From Glandiceps talaboti (Eukaryota > Hemichordata > Enteropneusta > Spengelidae): a stretch of 64,000 bases of DNA. This document shows, in pieces, positions 60,601-64,000 of this stretch (positions within the stretch are counted from its first letter, which is position 1; the number at the start of each line of letters is the position of its first letter). The stretch lies in contig NC_135550.1 in the NCBI RefSeq assembly GCF_964340395.1, positions 12,485,908 through 12,549,907 of the forward strand. The letters run 5' to 3'. Position numbers and translations under genes: made by a program. The notes below the pieces were generated by a model that was not told where the DNA came from, did no database searches, and saw only the letters and a program-made list of their open reading frames with translations.

Positions 60601-63600
60601 TAGATGATTCCGACCCTAGGTGGGTTGGTGCTTGGTGGCTGCCGATAGCTATATGCATACCAATATTGGTTATTTTGGCATGTCCACTTGTATTTTTCCC
60701 TAAGTATCTGACAAACAGGGATACAGATAATGCCGAAAAGGGAGAAGAGAAACTTAAGTCCGAAAGAAGAAGAGAACAGGGAAATCACATTTTTACCATT
60801 AGAGGTAAAGCATCTAATTTAATTTGATGTGTTACGAAAATTTTTTGTTTGTTTATGTTATGCACTTGGATGTTTGAGAATGACACTAAAACAATTTAAT
60901 CAAAATGGTATGCCAAGAATGGCACGTCATCAAAATATGGCTAGCAAAACGGCACATTCTCAAACTATGTGATATTTTCAGCGATCAAATAGCTGGAAAA
61001 GGTGATAATTAAATGCATATAAGCTAGTTCAAATAAGAGGCCTATTAATCAAATCTTTCTTTATATGCAAAAGATTTTAGAATAACGAGTGTGGGCATGG
61101 TGAGTGGGGACGAGGATAGGCCAAAGGTCGAGGGCTCTCATAAATAAAGAATAAGCTTAAGGTAGTCATAGTATAGTAAAGCTGGGTCATTGAAACCAAC
61201 ATGAGAACAAGTTACAATTGTTTTAGAAAAAACTCACCAGATTTCAAATCATCACTTTATTACATGGCACCTTGTTGGAAAAGATAGTAATAAATCTCAA
61301 AACAGTAAACAATTTGAAACAAAAAACAATTTTTTGTAATGAAAGAGAGTAAACAATAAACAAACAACAACTATTTATAGACAAATATGGCCAATTTCAA
61401 GCCCCAAGAAACTTGCAAACGTATTCCAGAGAAATATATCATTAATGGTCTCTCTTTTCAGGTCTTCTACGATCGGTATTAGCCATGCTAAAAAATCCAT
61501 GTTTCCTGTTGACTGTGTTAGCTTATACGATAAATACTCCTGTTGGTTTTGTATTGTTCATGCCGAAATACTTTCAGAAGGATCTAGGATTCACAGCCAG
61601 TATGGGAAACATGATTATGGGTAAGGAATTATACCTTGAGAATTAACGTTTTGTTAGGAATTTTTAAAATGATATAAAAAAAAACTGGCCTGGAATAATT
61701 CATATTGATATTTGAAACAAATGGACACAAATGAACACTTTTACTTTGCGATAGCTTCTTGGATAGATCGTACACGTCTGCCCTCCCGTTAATTTTCTGA
61801 AAGAAATATATATGGAGACATACATGCTTATCTATATTCCAGGATTCCTGTGGTTATTTCCAAACTTTCCGACTGGAGTACTGATTGGTATTATGATTAA
61901 GAAGTTGAAACTTGGAATGCTTCGACTAGCCAAATTGGTTTTGATGATTATTGCTGTTATTATAATAACCAATGCTCTGGTCATAGCTTTACCCTGTGAA
62001 GGACCCTACTTTGAAGGAACTAAGTCAGTGAATTTACCACATTTTTAACTGCAAGTCTTCTGACATCGTTATGTTGTACCATACTTCAAATAAAAACTTC
62101 ACTGTTAAATCTAGTTGTACTTCTCTACGTCCTATCCCATTGTTTCAACTGTACTCTCAATTTCAATTAGCTGGACACCTGTCACAGCGTGAATCTGTCT
62201 TCAAACTTGTTAATCATCAATGAAACTGTCCCCAGTGTTGTTAACTATTTTACAACTTGTAAGGTAAACACATGTGCTGCAAGGCCTAAGAGTTCGTTCA
62301 ATTACATATGAACACCAGTCCTGTTGCGCAGTTAACTGTGCGTATAAACAAATCATCTATATCTTGACTGGGTTTTGAACACCACTATGCACGTTTATAT
62401 CCAAAGACATGCACAGAGGGGGGCAAAATTACTATTTAAATGTCAAAAACTAAATTCTTTACTTAGGCTTCAGCCCCCCCCCCCCCCCTGTAACTAAGTT
62501 GGCCAAAATTGAAATTGTTTGAGACAGCACAATCAATTTCAAATCAGCCCCCTTAAGTAGTGACGACAAAATAACTCTTTTATTGACACTTTACTGTATT
62601 TGAGTGCCATGCATTTAGGGAAAATTCTTCCATTTCTCTCAATTTGACAACATTTTTATAAATATTTGTATTTAGGGGTACAAAACAGACCCATCAAAAG
62701 TAAAACCATTTTTGCATGATGGGAACTAAAATGGCTCAAACGTCCTAGCTCCAAAGTGAAGCAATTCAATTTTATATCCTGCATTGAACTATTGATTTCG
62801 CCACTAATCACTTCACTATTTGCATTGAGATGAGCTTTATATAGAATGTTAATTAACATGATAACTTGTAAGTGCACAGCAGTTACATAATACAGCTGCA
62901 GGAGAAATTGCTGATGTTATCAATGGGGAGAAACGTTTATAACTCTTCACCTTTGGACCATAACCCTGTGTATACTTGCCAAGTTAATGGATTTAACACT
63001 GGACTTCTTTCTGGATTTTGTTATTGAATTTGTTACTGCATATGATGATGAGTAATTGCAACAACTCACCGAATTGGCATACAACTTCGTTATAGTACAG
63101 GTCCTCGCCCACTTAATGGATTTAACAGGCAATTTGGGTAGCCATCTGTCATTTTCTCCTAATTGGCTTCACCTCGGATAAAAGAACAGGTGGTTACTCC
63201 AAAAGTGTCCTGTTAAATCCACTAAATGAGCTCGGACCCGTACCATGACTATCAGTTTTTTACGGTGTACAAAACAGTAAATGGTATACACATTAGACCA
63301 TGAATATTTTTCCCCCAAACATCATAACGGTTAAACCATTGGGTTGCGGGGAGCAGGAGGCATTGGTAAAAAATCAAGGCCATTTTAGTGTCAAACTGTA
63401 GGATAATAATTTTCATTCACAGAGTAGTAGTGGCACACGTACAGCGTCCACCATCAGTCTGTCCTGTGATAACATTTGTCATCCCTATCGTGTTAACACA
63501 ATGTGGCATAGTGATGTATAAATGGATGTCAATTGTTCTCATTAAGTATATATTTAGAATTGTAACTTCTGACTTTTATAACGGCTAATCTTCATCCACA

Positions 63601-63739
63601 CAGGTCAGGACAAACAATGGATTTACAGTGCACAGACTGTGACTGTTCACTAGAACATTACCAACCAGTCTGTGGATCTGATGGATTGAATTACTACTCA
63701 CCTTGTTACGCTGGATGCGAAACTGCAGTCAGTGATAAG
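54830..63739 (+). CDS. SLCO/OATP-type organic anion transporter, second tandem copy (3' part outside window)
   Basis: Seven coding exons: 54,830-54,884; 57,281-57,455; 58,922-59,355; 60,487-60,804; 61,462-61,620; 61,843-62,023; 63,604-63,739 (1458 nt, 486 codons, ending in phase 0). All intron positions and phases match copy 1. Length differences are whole codons: exon 2 +3, exon 3 +1, exon 4 +4. Retained motifs: [36 protein letters not shown] and the Kazal-like [22 protein letters not shown]. The exons for TM10-TM12 are expected beyond 64,000. No disabling change is seen, so it is probably functional. Intron 2 carries a LINE fragment. Confidence 0.9.
55600..55830 (+). mobile_element. microsatellite-tailed element with (CAGA)n
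   Basis: CCAAATTTCGTTTGAATTGA then GTTTTTGAGAAAACGATGAC followed by CAGA, CACA and CAGA/CAGG repeats to 55,818, in SLCO copy 2 intron 1. Confidence 0.65.
56420..56472. repeat. (GAGT)n microsatellite
   Basis: Short GAGT tract preceded by a G-run and followed by TGTC repeats, within SLCO copy 2 intron 1. Confidence 0.88.
57281..57455 (+). CDS. SLCO copy 2, exon 2 (TM1)
   Basis: 175 nt after [30 protein letters not shown] and [11 protein letters not shown]. Donor GTGACA. Confidence 0.87.
57551..57670. repeat. (CA)n(CATA)n microsatellite
   Basis: Adjoins the 5' end of a LINE fragment in SLCO copy 2 intron 2. The His/Thr/Ile frames are artefacts. Confidence 0.95.
57690..58520 (+). mobile_element. 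5'-truncated LINE fragment in SLCO copy 2 intron 2
   Basis: It encodes the C-terminal end of a non-LTR retrotransposon ORF2: [52 protein letters not shown], then in the next frame [24 protein letters not shown] and a stop near 58,363. One frameshift near 58,125 separates ETGRF from the CxxC...HxxxxC knuckle. The 3' UTR has a perfect hairpin GCAACTC/GAGTTGC (58,465-58,482), then AATAATAAATAAAA and (CTA)n, the expected 3' end of a target-primed insertion. Clade unassigned. Confidence 0.82.
58521..58640. repeat. (CATA)n/(CGTA)n microsatellite
   Basis: Follows the LINE 3' tail directly, with a self-complementary GTAC core. Confidence 0.93.
58922..59355 (+). CDS. SLCO copy 2, exon 3 (TM2-TM4)
   Basis: 434 nt: [40 protein letters not shown], and [17 protein letters not shown]. 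Confidence 0.9.
59815..59947. repeat. (ATTC)n(GTTC)n(ATTC)n microsatellite
   Basis: A GTTC block of about 15 units nested inside ATTC repeats in SLCO copy 2 intron 3. Confidence 0.95.
60487..60804 (+). CDS. SLCO copy 2, exon 4 (OATP signature)
   Basis: 318 nt, nearly identical to copy 1 through about 60,683 and then diverging in the cytoplasmic loop, where it has four extra codons ([13 protein letters not shown]). Confidence 0.9.
61462..61620 (+). CDS. SLCO copy 2, exon 5 (TM7)
   Basis: 159 nt: [20 protein letters not shown] to [17 protein letters not shown]. The last about 60 bp match copy 1 exactly. Confidence 0.9.
61843..62023 (+). CDS. SLCO copy 2, exon 6 (TM8-TM9)
   Basis: 181 nt: [49 protein letters not shown]. 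The donor is GTCAGT rather than copy 1's GTAAGT. Confidence 0.87.
63090..63247. mobile_element. 158-bp MITE (GTACAGGTC family) in SLCO copy 2 intron 6
   Basis: TTATAGTACAGGTCCTCGCC at the left mirrors GAGCTCGGACCCGTACCATG at the right, with TTAATGGATTTAACAGG in the stem. Same family as 41,791-41,962. Confidence 0.8.
63604..63739 (+). CDS. SLCO copy 2, exon 7 (Kazal-like loop)
   Basis: 136 nt: [20 protein letters not shown] then [17 protein letters not shown], about 93% identical to copy 1 by eye. Confidence 0.9.
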
Positions 63740-64000
63740 GTATACATACTTTAACACAATATGTTAGTATGAAATTAGATTATTGTACAGTACAGTCATG
63801 TATTGTACACTCTAAGGGCTTTGAATATTCTCATATTTAAAATGACATTGTACCAAAATTATAAAAATAACCTAATTTATTAAAAGCAAGAAATCATCCA
63901 ACAATATCCAATGACTCAAGCTAAATATTTTGATAAACTTCCTTTGGCTGTTAAAAGTTTGTCCCTTCTATCCGTCGATTACTTTACAACCTGTAATTAG

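Overview
The window is nuclear DNA from an invertebrate animal. Its genes have many introns with GT/AG borders, the DNA is AT-rich, and it is loaded with tri- and tetranucleotide microsatellites, MITEs, LINE and SINE remnants and a Penelope-like retroelement. An encephalopsin/TMT-type ciliary opsin, a ZC3H14 orthologue and tandem organic-anion-transporter genes are all bilaterian. The overall style suggests a marine invertebrate, but I cannot name the phylum from sequence alone.

Layout. 1-10.5 kb is intergenic: long microsatellites, two related minisatellite arrays and, at about 7.1-8.75 kb, a 5'-truncated Penelope-like element (RT plus GIY-YIG endonuclease) followed by a hammerhead ribozyme. 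10.58-16.49 kb (minus) is an opsin gene with four recognisable exons; its large intron 1 contains a 1.74-kb foldback element with colinear, highly similar arms. 16.5-25.2 kb is gene-poor, with a LINE fragment, a palindromic MITE and degenerate tandem repeats. 25.19-37.51 kb (minus) is a full ZC3H14-type poly(A)-binding zinc-finger gene. I assembled 13 coding exons whose phases all join, giving 2961 nt (986 residues) with five C-terminal CCCH fingers and an unusual 14-residue repeat array. 37.5-41.6 kb is intergenic. 41.68-52.39 kb (plus) is a complete SLCO/OATP transporter gene of 11 coding exons (2001 nt, 666 residues). 54.83-63.74 kb and beyond (plus) is a head-to-tail paralogue, whose first seven coding exons lie in the window.

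The two transporter genes share intron positions and phases and a recognisable duplicated promoter. The opsin, ZC3H14 and SLCO genes show no functional link. Most of the less ordinary signal is in the repeats: three self-cleaving hammerhead motifs (one with the Penelope element, two in the last introns of the first SLCO gene), the foldback element, a minisatellite built from a ZC3H14 exon end and its splice donor, an octamer-rich minisatellite, and one SLCO exon much more similar between paralogues than the others. All exon borders are read by eye from splice consensus, phase and protein similarity recalled from family knowledge; no alignment or transcript was available.
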